In this document: in pieces, positions 1-8,026 of the stretch
How positions within the stretch are numbered: position 1 is the first letter of the stretch
Layout: each line of letters opens with the position of its first letter
NCBI GenBank assembly: GCA_963802375.1
Contig: CAWDIJ010000013.1
Location: 173,519 to 237,518, forward strand
Reading direction: 5' to 3'
DNA: 64,000 nt
Origin: JACDAN01 sp963802375
GTDB lineage: Bacteria; Actinomycetota; Thermoleophilia; Gaiellales; Gaiellaceae
The notes under the pieces: model-generated
The model's database searches: none
What the model was told of the DNA's origin: nothing
Seen by the model: the letters and a program-made list of their open reading frames with translations, nothing else
Program-made: the position numbers and the translations under genes

Positions 1-124
1 CAGCGGACGGAGCCGAAGCTGCTTCGTCCTTCGCCAGATGGAGCTCCGCTAGGAGATAGACGCCCGCGGTCACGCCGACGAGCAGGATCGCGGGAACGAC
101 GACCAGACGAGCGCGCCTCGACAT
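1..124 (-). CDS. N-terminal part of a secreted or membrane-anchored protein, cut by window edge
   Basis: Reading leftward from an ATG whose first base is 124, the frame stays open to the window edge (about 41 residues). The product starts with a short Arg-rich stretch (MSRRAR), then one hydrophobic segment of about 18 residues, then an acidic/Ala-rich stretch. This is a signal peptide or membrane anchor; the rest is outside the window, so no function can be given. It is divergent from the DUF6529-type gene with only 25 bp between the two starts, so the two probably share a bidirectional promoter and may act together. Confidence 0.5.
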   Translation of the reverse strand, partial: MSRRARLVVVPAILLVGVTAGVYLLAELHLAKDEAASAPSA

Positions 125-149
125 GCGGCGATCGTAATAAGGTCGCGCC

Positions 150-623
150 GTGGCGGTTGCGTCGGTCGAGTCCACCTACACAGACATCGTTACGTCGGTG
201 TTCTCGACGCCGATCGCGTTCAAGGCCTGGTTCGCGACTGCCGCCGCCGTGCTCGCTGTCGTCCAGATCCTGACCGGTGCCCGCATCTTCGGGAAGCTGG
301 AGCGGTTCATTCGTATCCCTCCGCCGCGCGTGAACCGGATCCACCGCTGGTCCGGGCGCCTCGCCGTCCTCGCCACGATTCCGGTCGCCTTCCACTGCGT
401 CTTCATCCTCGGCTTCCAGACGACGGACGCGCGCGTCTTCGCGCACTCGCTGCTGGGATCGTTCGTCTACGGCGTCCTCGCAGTGAAGCTCTGGTACGTC
501 CACGACCGCGACCATCCGCGCTGGCTCGTGCCGCTCGCCGGTGGGACGCTGTTCACGGTCCTCGTGGCGCTCTGGAGCACCTCGAGCCTCTGGTACTTCA
601 CCGAAGTCGAGTTCGGTTTCTAG
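150..623 (+). CDS. DUF6529 family four-helix membrane protein
   Basis: The 157-residue product has about four hydrophobic helices (roughly residues 24-44, 68-88, 95-113 and 125-146). Conserved-looking histidines lie near membrane edges (HRWSGR near 65 and FHCVF near 80), an arrangement like cytochrome b561 or ferric-reductase-type membrane proteins. I place it in the DUF6529 family from overall pattern; haem binding is inference and not shown. Translation starts at GTG. Its stop overlaps the convergent TetR gene by four bases. The divergent upstream gene encodes a membrane-anchored or secreted protein. Confidence 0.65.
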   Translation: MAVASVESTYTDIVTSVFSTPIAFKAWFATAAAVLAVVQILTGARIFGKLERFIRIPPPRVNRIHRWSGRLAVLATIPVAFHCVFILGFQTTDARVFAHSLLGSFVYGVLAVKLWYVHDRDHPRWLVPLAGGTLFTVLVALWSTSSLWYFTEVEFGF

Positions 624-1207
624 AGCGGTTCTGCGAGGTAGCGCTGGATCGTCGGTGCGATCGCGTCGACAAACCGTTCCTCCTCGAGCGACGCGAGCGG
701 CTCGATGAGGACGATGTGCCGCGCCATCACGACGCCAACGATCTGAGAGCCCGCCAGGCTCGCGCGTAGCGGCGCGTCGTCCATCCCCAGCTGCTCGGCC
801 AGCGGGCGGAAGATGCGCGTCCTCAGGATCTCGCGGAAGACCCGGGTCGCCTCGGGCTCGGTCACCGCCGACCGGATCAGCCCGATCCAGCGAGCCCGAG
901 CCTCGTCGTCGGCCAGCACGGAGAGTATGAAACGCACCACGCGCTCTCCCACTTGCGAGCGCGGCCCGCTCGCGAGCTGCGCGATGAGCTCCTCTGGCGG
1001 GAAGGGGAGCTCGACGGCTTCGACGAACAGGCGTTGTTTGGAGCCGAAGTGGTGGATGACGAGCGCCGGGTCGACGCCCGCCTCGGCGGCGATCGAGCGG
1101 ATCGTCGCGCGGTCGAAACCGAGCTCCGCGAACTGTCGGGTCGCTGCTCGGCGGATCGTGTCCGGGGTCTGCGTCAGGCCCGGCCTTCGTCCTCGCTTGA
1201 CAGCCAT
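620..1207 (-). CDS. TetR/AcrR family transcriptional regulator
   Basis: The N-terminal ~60 residues form a TetR-type helix-turn-helix (RQFAELGFDRATI, then IAAEAGVDPALVIHHFGSK, with the typical recognition-helix HHFGSK ending). The C-terminal ~130 residues are a ligand/dimerisation domain. A start 18 bases further upstream is possible, but the ATG giving MAVKRGRR leaves room for a promoter and fits family lengths (195 aa). The gene is divergent from an ABC exporter with about 21 bp between starts, the usual layout for local repression of an efflux operon that is relieved by its substrate. The ligand is unknown. Confidence 0.85.
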   Translation of the reverse strand: MAVKRGRRPGLTQTPDTIRRAATRQFAELGFDRATIRSIAAEAGVDPALVIHHFGSKQRLFVEAVELPFPPEELIAQLASGPRSQVGERVVRFILSVLADDEARARWIGLIRSAVTEPEATRVFREILRTRIFRPLAEQLGMDDAPLRASLAGSQIVGVVMARHIVLIEPLASLEEERFVDAIAPTIQRYLAEPL

Positions 1208-1228
1208 GCGTCTAGTATATTTCAACGC
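1208..1228. promoter_or_regulatory. Divergent promoter/operator between TetR gene and ABC exporter
   Basis: The 21-bp gap is AT-rich against a GC-rich background and contains overlapping TAGTAT and TATATT hexamers 7-10 bases upstream of the ABC ATG, suiting a leaderless transcript. Such a short shared region implies that the TetR protein covers both promoters. No long perfect palindrome is visible, so the exact operator is unresolved. Confidence 0.45.
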
Positions 1229-1945
1229 ATGATGAATTCAGTACCTGCAGTCCACATCCACAGGTTGAATGTCCGCCGGGGTGGACGGCTCGTCCTCCCG
1301 GAGCTCTCGCTCGACATCCGCGGCGGCATCGTCAACGGCTTGCTCGGCCCGAGCGGATCCGGTAAGACGACGCTGATCCGCGCGATCGTCGGGGTGCAGA
1401 TCGTCGAGAGCGGAGAGATCACCGTCCTCGGCGAGCCGGCCGGCTCGGAGGCCCTGCGCCGCCGCATCGGCTACGTCACACAGGCTCCGTCGGTCTACTC
1501 GGACCTGACGGTCCACCAGAATCTCGAGTACTTCGCTGCCATCCTCGGTGCGTCGAGCGGCGGAGTGAAAGAGGCGATCGACGCCGTTGACCTCGGCGGC
1601 CATGCGAACCAGATGGTCCGCACCCTGTCGGGCGGCGAGACGTCGCGCGTCTCGCTCGCGGCAGCGCTGCTCGGGCATCCCGACCTGCTCGTCCTCGACG
1701 AGCCGACAGTCGGCCTCGACCCCGTTCTCAGGCGCGATCTCTGGAACATGTTCCACGAGCTCGCGGCCCGGGGCACCACGCTGCTCGTCTCGAGCCATGT
1801 GATGGACGAGGCGGAACGGTGCGACGACCTCGTCCTTCTTCGCATGGGACGCATCGTCGCGACCGGCTCCCCGTCCGAGCTGCGTCAGGAAACCCACACC
1901 GAAGACCTCGAACAGGCCTTCCTGGCCCTCGCGGAGGCGTCATGA
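1229..1945 (+). CDS. ABC transporter ATP-binding protein (drug-export type)
   Basis: This 238-residue nucleotide-binding subunit has a Walker A (GPSGSGKT, ~residue 40), signature LSGGE, Walker B with LLVLDEP and a switch His in VSSHVMDEAE. It would power the adjacent ABC-2 permease at the membrane. Two consecutive ATGs (1229 and 1232) are possible starts; the frame is open further upstream, but that part runs antisense to the TetR gene and lacks ABC features. Its stop overlaps the permease start (ATGA), implying translational coupling. Control by the divergent TetR protein is inferred from position. Confidence 0.93.
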   Translation: MMNSVPAVHIHRLNVRRGGRLVLPELSLDIRGGIVNGLLGPSGSGKTTLIRAIVGVQIVESGEITVLGEPAGSEALRRRIGYVTQAPSVYSDLTVHQNLEYFAAILGASSGGVKEAIDAVDLGGHANQMVRTLSGGETSRVSLAAALLGHPDLLVLDEPTVGLDPVLRRDLWNMFHELAARGTTLLVSSHVMDEAERCDDLVLLRMGRIVATGSPSELRQETHTEDLEQAFLALAEAS

Positions 1946-2676
1946 CCCCCCGGATCACACTTGCAACCGCCGGCCGCGTTCTCCGGCAGCTCCGCCATGA
2001 CCACCGGACGCTCGCGCTGGTCATCCTCGTCCCGCCGCTCCTCTTGACGATCATGAAGTACGTCTTCTACGGACAGGAGGAGACGTTCGACCGGATTGGT
2101 GCGCCGCTCGTCGGCATCTTCCCGTTCGTCTCGATGTTCCTGGTCACCTCGATCGCGATGCTGCGTGAACGGACGTCGGGGACGCTCGAGCGGCTGATGT
2201 CGATGCCGCTCGCCAAGCTCGACATCCTCTTGGGCTACGGGCTCGCATTTACGCTCGTCGCTCTCGTCCAGGCGACTCTGACCTCGATCGTCGCGTTCGG
2301 ATTCCTCGGCCTCGACACGGCCGGCCCCGTCTGGCTGATCGTGGCGCTCGCCGCGGGCAACGCCCTCCTAGGGATGTCGCTCGGCCTCTTCCTCAGCGCC
2401 TTCGCGCAGACGGAATTCCAGGCAGTGCAGTTCATGCCGGCGTTCGTCCTGCCGCAGATCCTGCTCGCCGGGCTGCTGGTGCCGCGGGACAAGATGGCCG
2501 AGGTGCTCCAGTGGATCTCGAACCTGTTGCCGTTGACCTATGCATACGAGGCGCTGGTCTTGGCGACCGCGGATGACCTCGGCCGAGAGCTCGCGGTTGA
2601 CGCCCTCGTCGTCGCAGGATGTGTCGTGGCCGCGCTCGTGCTCGGCGCCACGACGCTGCGTCGCCGAACGGCCTAG
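1942..2676 (+). CDS. ABC-2 family transporter permease
   Basis: The 244-residue membrane protein has six predicted helices and the ABC-2 hallmark LRERTSGTLERLMSMPL cytoplasmic segment after helix 2, followed by LPLTYAYEAL near the C terminus. It forms an exporter with the ATPase whose stop codon overlaps its start. The substrate cannot be read from the sequence; family members export drugs, lipids or polysaccharides. Confidence 0.92.
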   Translation: MTPRITLATAGRVLRQLRHDHRTLALVILVPPLLLTIMKYVFYGQEETFDRIGAPLVGIFPFVSMFLVTSIAMLRERTSGTLERLMSMPLAKLDILLGYGLAFTLVALVQATLTSIVAFGFLGLDTAGPVWLIVALAAGNALLGMSLGLFLSAFAQTEFQAVQFMPAFVLPQILLAGLLVPRDKMAEVLQWISNLLPLTYAYEALVLATADDLGRELAVDALVVAGCVVAALVLGATTLRRRTA

Positions 2677-2808
2677 GCGCGCCCGCAGCGCCGGGCCGGG
2701 CGGGAGGCTCCGGCCGAGCGACGTCGCTGCGGCCCATTGCACGAGTCGAGCCGTTCGCGGACGCACGCCGGCGGGCGGCCTGCCGCCCAGGAGCGGCGCC
2801 TTGAAGAG

Positions 2809-2925
2809 TCAGCCGTAGTCGACCAGCGCAGCGGTGTACGTGCCCAGCTCGCTCGGGTGGAACCCACCTCGCCCGTACAGCGGAGTCCCCGGCTCGCAGT
2901 GCCAGGCCCCTCCGCCAGGCGTCAC
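2809..2925 (-). pseudogene. C-terminal remnant of an SGNH/GDSL hydrolase
   Basis: On the minus strand a short open stretch ends with LYGRGGFHPSELGTY then TAALVDYG and a stop. This matches the final conserved block of SGNH/GDSL hydrolases (Asp/Gly-x-x-HPS-x-x-GTYLAALV), including the catalytic His of block V. The rest of the enzyme is absent: stops occur upstream and the neighbouring permease starts immediately. It lies in the ~295-bp gap between two exporter operons, where no intact gene is seen. Homology is by recognition only. Confidence 0.45.
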
Positions 2926-2971
2926 CGCCGGGGAGCAGCTCCGCCTTCGCGCTGGTGGCGGCTAGCCCTCG

Positions 2972-3745
2972 CTAGCGGCCGACCGCGCGGCGATAGCGCC
3001 ACACCGACAGGACGCTGAAGACGGCGATGATCGCGAACGACCAGGCCACCGCGAGCCAGATGTCGTTGCCGGCCGGGGTCCCGACGAAGAGGGCGCGGGC
3101 GGCGTCCACCATGGTCGTGAACGGGTTGTGTTCAGCGATCGGCTGCAGCCAGTCCGGCATGGTGTCCACGGGCACGAACGCGGACGAGATGAACGTGAGC
3201 GGGAAGAGGATCGTGAAGCCGTAGGCGTTGGCGGCCTCGGGCGACGACGCCGAGAGCCCCATGAACGCGAACACCCACGAGAACGCATATCCGATCAGCA
3301 GTAGGAGCGCCATGCCGGCCACGATTTCGGGAAAGCTCGTCGCGAAGCGGAAGCCGACGATGATCCCGACCGCGAACATGATCACGAGCTGGATCACGTT
3401 CGTTCCGACGTCGGCGAGGATCCGACCGGCGATCACGGCCGGACCCCACATCGGCAGCGACCGGAACCTGTCGATCAGGCCTTTCTTCAGATCTTCAGAG
3501 AGCCCGAGCGCGGTCACGAAGCCGCCGAAGACCATTGACTGGACGATGATCCCCGGTATCAGGAAGTCCACATAGTCCAGGTCGCCGGTATCGATCGCGC
3601 CGCCGAACACGTAGACGAACAGCAGCACGAACATGATCGGCTGGATCGTGAAACCGACCAGCAGGTCGGGCTGGCGCGGGATCCGCTTCAGGCTTCGCTT
3701 GGCGAGCACCAGCGTGTCTCCGATCGCGTACTGGACCGCCGTCAT
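2972..3745 (-). CDS. ABC-2 permease of DrrB type
   Basis: The 257-residue integral membrane subunit has about six helices. It carries the DrrB pattern of a short cytoplasmic N terminus, QPIMFVLLFVYVFGGAI, then DLKKGLIDRFRSLPM, and a C-terminal block containing NPFTTMVDAARAL. It pairs with the upstream DrrA-like ATPase, overlapping it by four bases. DrrAB systems extrude hydrophobic drugs such as anthracyclines and also lipids; the real substrate here is unknown. Confidence 0.93.
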   Translation of the reverse strand: MTAVQYAIGDTLVLAKRSLKRIPRQPDLLVGFTIQPIMFVLLFVYVFGGAIDTGDLDYVDFLIPGIIVQSMVFGGFVTALGLSEDLKKGLIDRFRSLPMWGPAVIAGRILADVGTNVIQLVIMFAVGIIVGFRFATSFPEIVAGMALLLLIGYAFSWVFAFMGLSASSPEAANAYGFTILFPLTFISSAFVPVDTMPDWLQPIAEHNPFTTMVDAARALFVGTPAGNDIWLAVAWSFAIIAVFSVLSVWRYRRAVGR

Positions 3746-4722
3746 CGCCGCTCCGCCTCCGCGGGCTCTTCTTCGTCATGCTCGACCGCTCTGCCCGTCA
3801 GCCGCAGGAAGACGTCGTCGAGCGTCGGTCGCCGCACCGCGATGTCGTCGATGGTCAGCCCTGCGTCGTCGAGCCGGCGCACCGCGTCCGCGATCGCTCC
3901 GCTTCGCTCGCGGAGGGGAACGCTGATCACACCGTTCTCGGCCGACGGCGACTCGCTGGCGATCGGGGCGAGCACGGGGATCGCCTCCTCGCCACGATGG
4001 CCGTCGCAGAGATGGACCTCGAGGCGATCGCCGCCCACCTGCGCCTTCAGCGCGTCCGGCGTGCCTTCCGCAATCACGAGCCCCTGGTCGATGACCGCGA
4101 TCCGCTCAGCCAGGCGGTCGGCCTCGTCGAGGTACTGCGTCGTCAGCAGGACGGTCGTCCCGCCGGCGACGAGTGCCTCCATCGCGTCCCAGAGCCCGAT
4201 GCGGCTGCGGATGTCGAGCCCCGTCGTGGGCTCGTCGAGGAAGAGGACCGGCGGGCGGGCGACGAGCGCCGCCGCGAGGTCGAGGCGACGCCGCATCCCT
4301 CCCGAGTAGGTGCGGACGAGCCGGCCTCCGGCCTCCGTGAGGTCGAAGTCGGCCAGAAGCTCGTCGGCCCGCGCCTTGGCAGCCCGGCGGCGCAAGTGGT
4401 AGAGGCGGCCGACCATCTCGAGGTTCTCCCAGCCAGTCAGGTTCTCGTCGACGGCCGCGTACTGGCCGGCGAGGCCGATGCTCTCGCGCACCTTGGCCGG
4501 TTCCCGCGTCACGTCGAAGCCCGCGACTGAGGCGCTGCCCTCGTCCGGCAAGAGGAGCGTGGTCAGGATTCGCACGGCGGTCGTCTTCCCGGCGCCGTTG
4601 GGGCCGAGGAGCCCAAAGACGCGTCCCGCTTCGACCCTGAGGTCGATCCCGCGGAGCGCCTCGACCTTGCCGTAGCTCTTGCGGAGGCCGTGAGTCTCGA
4701 CTGCGACGGCGGCAGCAGCCAC
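3742..4722 (-). CDS. DrrA-type daunorubicin-resistance-like ABC ATPase
   Basis: The 326-residue ATPase has Walker A GPNGAGKTT (~residue 38), signature YSGGMRRRLD, Walker B VLFLDEPT and a C-terminal domain ending RRPTLDDVFLRLTGR, which is diagnostic of the DrrA/DrrC resistance subfamily. Translation starts at ATG (4722), 60 bp from the divergent Rossmann-protein gene. It is the first gene of a two-gene operon with the DrrB permease. The C-terminal domain normally contacts the permease. Confidence 0.93.
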   Translation of the reverse strand: MAAAAVAVETHGLRKSYGKVEALRGIDLRVEAGRVFGLLGPNGAGKTTAVRILTTLLLPDEGSASVAGFDVTREPAKVRESIGLAGQYAAVDENLTGWENLEMVGRLYHLRRRAAKARADELLADFDLTEAGGRLVRTYSGGMRRRLDLAAALVARPPVLFLDEPTTGLDIRSRIGLWDAMEALVAGGTTVLLTTQYLDEADRLAERIAVIDQGLVIAEGTPDALKAQVGGDRLEVHLCDGHRGEEAIPVLAPIASESPSAENGVISVPLRERSGAIADAVRRLDDAGLTIDDIAVRRPTLDDVFLRLTGRAVEHDEEEPAEAERR

Positions 4723-4770
4723 GCAATCACGCTACCTGCTCGCGGGTGGGCCGACGACGTTCCGCCGGAC

Positions 4771-4776
4771 TACGCT
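4771..4776 (+). promoter_or_regulatory. -10 element TACGCT, leaderless start
   Basis: TACGCT ends six bases before the GTG start of the Rossmann protein. The same hexamer with the same six-base gap precedes two other starts in this window, so it fixes the downstream GTG as the likely start of a leaderless mRNA. Confidence 0.45.
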
Positions 4777-4782
4777 CGCTCC

Positions 4783-5370
4783 GTGCGGATCTTCCTGGCG
4801 GGCGCGACCGGTGTCATCGGAGTGCGGCTCGTCCCGCTTCTCGTCGACGCCGGTCACGCCGTTGCGGGGATGACGCGCTCACCGGGCAAGGCCGGCCTGC
4901 TCGTGGAGCTCGGGGCCGAGCCCGTGGTTTGCGACGTCTTCGATGCTGGGGGCCTCGTGAAAGCGGTGACGGCGTTTCGGCCGGGTGTGGTCATGCACCA
5001 GTTGACCGAACTGCCGGACGATCCCGCTCGGATCGACGAGACGGCCGCCCTCAATGCGCGCATTCGGCGAGAAGGAACGAGCAACCTCCTCGCGGCGGCG
5101 CGTGCGGCGGGCGCTCCGCAGCTCATCGCGCAAAGCGTCGCGTGGCAGCCCTCGGGGGACGGCGGCGCGTCGATCGCGGATCACGAAGGCCTGGTGCTCG
5201 CAAGCGGCGGCGTCGTCCTCCGCTACGGGCGGTTCTACGGGCCCGGAACGTACTACGAGCGGAAGCTGCCAGAGCATCCGCGGGTTCACGTCGACGACGC
5301 GGCCCGCCGCACCGTTGCGGCGCTCGGCTCCGAACCCGGAATCCTGACCATCGCGGACAGCGAGAGCTAG
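4783..5370 (+). CDS. NAD(P)-binding epimerase/dehydratase-like protein, short form
   Basis: The 195-residue protein begins with a Rossmann nucleotide-binding motif (FLAGATGVIG, residues 4-13) and contains extended-SDR features: a VVCDVFD segment and RYGRFYGPGTYY, typical of the sugar-nucleotide epimerase family. It is about 100 residues shorter than usual epimerases, and the YxxxK catalytic motif is not evident after SVAW. It may be an atypical reductase or a regulatory NmrA-like protein. The GTG start is chosen because it lies six bases after a TACGCT box and directly begins the beta-1 strand. Confidence 0.75.
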   Translation: MRIFLAGATGVIGVRLVPLLVDAGHAVAGMTRSPGKAGLLVELGAEPVVCDVFDAGGLVKAVTAFRPGVVMHQLTELPDDPARIDETAALNARIRREGTSNLLAAARAAGAPQLIAQSVAWQPSGDGGASIADHEGLVLASGGVVLRYGRFYGPGTYYERKLPEHPRVHVDDAARRTVAALGSEPGILTIADSES

Positions 5371-5383
5371 GCGGCCCGGACGA

Positions 5384-5953
5384 TCACGAGCTGCCCTTCG
5401 CGAGCGCCGGACCGGGTGCCAACGTCGGGCGGTAGCCGAGCGCACTGCCCAGCGGCGCCGCCATAGCGAGCAGCGCCCGCTGCACGGCGGCAGGCGGGAA
5501 GGGAAGGCGGACAGTGTCGAAGTGAGCCTTCGCGATCACGGCGAGGCGGAGCGGGTTCGGTAGTCCCTTTCGGTTCGTCTTGCCCTGCGCGGCGAGCGTG
5601 AACATCGTCTCGATCAGTGATTCGAACCCGAGCGCCGGAGTGACCTCGCACAGGAACCGGGCCTCCTGCTCGCCCGCGTTCCAGAAGCGATGCGGCGTGC
5701 GCGGCGGCACCACGGCGACGTCGCGCGGCCCGGCCAGCAACTCTCCCTCGCCGATCTGGAGACCCAGCAGGCCCTCGATGACCTCGAAGCGCTCGGTCTG
5801 ATGGGGATGCACGTGCGTTGCGGCAACGAAGCCGTGCGGACGGACGATCGTCTCGACGAGCACCGAGTCGCCGTTCGTCTGCGCGGACGTGCGGTGGAAG
5901 ACCAGTACCTCGCCCGTCACCGGGTTTTCGAGTGTGTCGCCTGGGCGGATCAT
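5384..5953 (-). CDS. Cupin-domain protein
   Basis: The 189-residue protein has cupin motif 1 (THVHPHQTERFEVIEG, residues ~46-62) and motif 2 (VVPPRTPHRFWNAG, ~81-95), giving a metal site of three His and one Glu. A C-terminal ~70-residue helical extension (FESLIETMFTLAAQGK onward) is typical of stand-alone actinobacterial cupins of unknown substrate. A strong ribosome site (GAGGAGA) precedes the ATG. The gene is convergent with the upstream Rossmann gene and is followed by TCS1 on the other side. Confidence 0.85.
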   Translation of the reverse strand: MIRPGDTLENPVTGEVLVFHRTSAQTNGDSVLVETIVRPHGFVAATHVHPHQTERFEVIEGLLGLQIGEGELLAGPRDVAVVPPRTPHRFWNAGEQEARFLCEVTPALGFESLIETMFTLAAQGKTNRKGLPNPLRLAVIAKAHFDTVRLPFPPAAVQRALLAMAAPLGSALGYRPTLAPGPALAKGSS

Positions 5954-6045
5954 CGTTTCTCCTCTCGTCGGTTTGGTCGAGAGGACAGGCTGCGCGCCGG
6001 GATGTGGCGTCGTCGTCGCCCGCAGGGTTGATCCTTCGCGTCCTG

Positions 6046-6073
6046 CCGGCGGAGGATTCGTGTCCTCCCGCGG
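6046..6073. terminator. Hairpin downstream of the response regulator, upstream of the cupin
   Basis: GGAGGA-ttcgtg-TCCTCC with flanking GC pairs forms a compact hairpin just after the stop of the minus-strand response regulator and before the cupin gene. It has no T-run. It may terminate the TCS1 transcript or serve as a binding site for a dimeric regulator. Confidence 0.35.
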
Positions 6074-6079
6074 GTCGAT

Positions 6080-6760
6080 TCAGGTGGCGCCGGTCTTGGG
6101 CCCGGGCCGGATGAGCCCGGTCTCGTACGCGAGGATCACGGCCTGCACGCGGTCGCGGAGGCCGAGCTTCATCAGGATCCGCTTCACGTGGGTCTTGACC
6201 GTTGATTCCTCGATCACGAACGACTCGGCGATCTCGCGGTTCGAGAGACCGCGTCCGATCAGCTCGAGCACCTCGCGCTCGCGCGGGGTGAGCTTCTCGA
6301 GCCTGGCGCCCGATAGCCCTGCTACCGGCTGCGTCGCCATTCGGTCGATCACCCGCCGTGTCACGGACGGCGAGAGCAGCGAGTCGCCCTCGGCGACCGC
6401 ATGGATGGCGGAGATCAGCTCTTCGGGCGTCGTCCGCTTGAGGAGGAAGCCGGACGCTCCGGCGCTGAGGGCGTCGAAGATGTAGTCGTCGTCCTCGAAG
6501 GTCGTGAGCACGACCACCTTGACGTCGACCGAGCCAGCCAGCACGTCGCGCGTTGCGGAGATGCCGTCCACTCCGGGCATGCGGATGTCCATCAGCACAA
6601 CGTGGGGTTGCGTCTCGCGGACGCGGTCGAGCGCCTCGCCGCCGTCTCCGGCTTCGCCGGCAACCTCGATGGTGTCGTCGCTCGAGAGAACCGAGCGCAG
6701 TCCTGCGCGCATGAGGTCGTCGTCGTCGACGAGCAGGACGCGCACGCGGTCGTCGGTCAT
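6080..6760 (-). CDS. TCS1 response regulator, NarL/FixJ family
   Basis: The 226-residue protein has a receiver domain with acidic pocket (DDDD, residues 12-15), phospho-acceptor Asp58 in VVLMDIRMPG, Thr in VLTTF and Lys in LLKRTT. A LuxR-type helix-turn-helix follows (LTPREREVLELIGRGLSN, then EESTVKTHVKRIL). It overlaps the upstream histidine kinase by four bases. The pair is divergent from an MMPL exporter gene that it most likely controls; this is inference from position. Confidence 0.95.
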   Translation of the reverse strand: MTDDRVRVLLVDDDDLMRAGLRSVLSSDDTIEVAGEAGDGGEALDRVRETQPHVVLMDIRMPGVDGISATRDVLAGSVDVKVVVLTTFEDDDYIFDALSAGASGFLLKRTTPEELISAIHAVAEGDSLLSPSVTRRVIDRMATQPVAGLSGARLEKLTPREREVLELIGRGLSNREIAESFVIEESTVKTHVKRILMKLGLRDRVQAVILAYETGLIRPGPKTGAT

Positions 6761-7902
6761 CGCTGCTCACCGGCGCCGCACGGCAAGCGCGCGCGTACGC
6801 GAAAGCGCCCATTCGTCGACTCGTACTCGACGCTTCCGCCCAGCAGCGACGCCCGCTCGCGCATCCCGACAATCCCGTGCCCGGCTGCGGCGGGCCCGTC
6901 GCGACGTGCGGGATTGTCCACCTGGATCTCGAGCTCGTCGTCGTCGTATGCCAGCGTGACATCGGCGCGTCCGGCGCCGTGCCGGAGGGCGTTCGTAAGG
7001 GACTCCTGGAGGATGCGGTAGGCGGCCTGGTCGGTGGCTGGTGGCAGGGCTCGGCGGTCGCCGCTCACCTCGAGGTCCACCTCGAGGCCGGCATCGCGGT
7101 GCCGCTTCACGAGTGCGTCCAGTGCTGCGAGGCCGATGGGGCTCTGCGCGCGGTCCTCGTCGTCCCGCAGCGCGCCGACCAGCTGGTCGATCTCGCCCAA
7201 TGTCTCTCGGGCGAGGGTCTCGATCGTCGCGAGCGCTTCGCGAGAGCGAGCCGGATCCTTCTCGGCGAGGAGCCGCGCGGCGCCGGCGTGCACGAGGATG
7301 ACGTTGATCGCGTGCCCCGCGGAGTCGTGGAGGTCCCGCGCGATCCGGGTTCGTTCCTCGGCGGCCGCTAGGCGTCGCTCGCGCGCGGTGTCGCGTTCAG
7401 CCTGACGCGCGCGCTCCTCGAGGTTCGCGACGCGCTCTCGCCGCAATCGGACGCGGTCCCCGACCACCCAGGCGCCGCCCCAGACCAGTGCCCCGAAGAG
7501 GGCCGGGACGACCGGGAACTGATCGCGGCCATAGCCGGCCGCGACGACGTGGACGATGAAGAAGAACGCGATGACGGACGCTGTCAGCCGGCCGCCCTCT
7601 CTCGAGCGAGCTCCGTAGAGACCGACGAAGAAGAGGGCGACCATGGGGCCGATCGGCGGCCCGGGCTGGTACTCGAGTGCGTTGATCGCGGCGCTCGCCG
7701 TCGCTGCCGCCGCGAATGCAGCGAGCGGCGCCGACCGGCGCGCAAGCAGCGGGAGCGAAGCGAGAGCGGCGAGAACCACGCCGAGTGCGTCGAGGCTCCG
7801 GGCGTCGGGGTCATTCGAGACGCCGCCGCTGGCGAGCGTCGCGACCGTCAGCGCGAAGACGCCGAGCGCGATCCCGATATCGATCGCGCGTTCCCTGCGC
7901 AT
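6757..7902 (-). CDS. TCS1 sensor histidine kinase, HisKA_3 type
   Basis: The N-terminal ~150 residues hold four or five membrane helices. A charged coiled coil then leads to the HisKA_3 dimerisation box (RIARDLHDSAGHAINV, phospho-acceptor His) and a HATPase domain with N-box QESLTNALRHG and G-box GHGIVGMRERA. I start at the ATG giving MRRERAIDIG (381 aa); an upstream alternative adds ten residues with no hydrophobic character. It phosphorylates the response regulator encoded in the overlapping downstream gene. There is no extracellular sensor domain, so signals are probably sensed in the membrane, as in LiaS/DesK-like kinases. Confidence 0.93.
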   Translation of the reverse strand: MRRERAIDIGIALGVFALTVATLASGGVSNDPDARSLDALGVVLAALASLPLLARRSAPLAAFAAAATASAAINALEYQPGPPIGPMVALFFVGLYGARSREGGRLTASVIAFFFIVHVVAAGYGRDQFPVVPALFGALVWGGAWVVGDRVRLRRERVANLEERARQAERDTARERRLAAAEERTRIARDLHDSAGHAINVILVHAGAARLLAEKDPARSREALATIETLARETLGEIDQLVGALRDDEDRAQSPIGLAALDALVKRHRDAGLEVDLEVSGDRRALPPATDQAAYRILQESLTNALRHGAGRADVTLAYDDDELEIQVDNPARRDGPAAAGHGIVGMRERASLLGGSVEYESTNGRFRVRARLPCGAGEQR

Positions 7903-7927
7903 ATGTCGAGCGTAGCGGGGGTTTCGT

Positions 7928-7943
7928 ACCACCAGTGGGTGGT
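7928..7943. promoter_or_regulatory. Inverted repeat ACCACC-agtg-GGTGGT between TCS1 and MMPL1
   Basis: A perfect six-base inverted repeat lies in the 124-bp gap between the divergent kinase and MMPL genes, followed by an imperfect TCCTCctcaGGGGG symmetry. Either could be the binding site of the TCS1 response regulator, controlling both directions. Confidence 0.4.
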
Positions 7944-8026
7944 CTCAGTCCTCCTCAGGGGGTATGCCGAATGTCATCCCGCCGGGCGTTGTGGCAGAGC
8001 AGACGCCGCTTCTAGCGTCGGCGCCA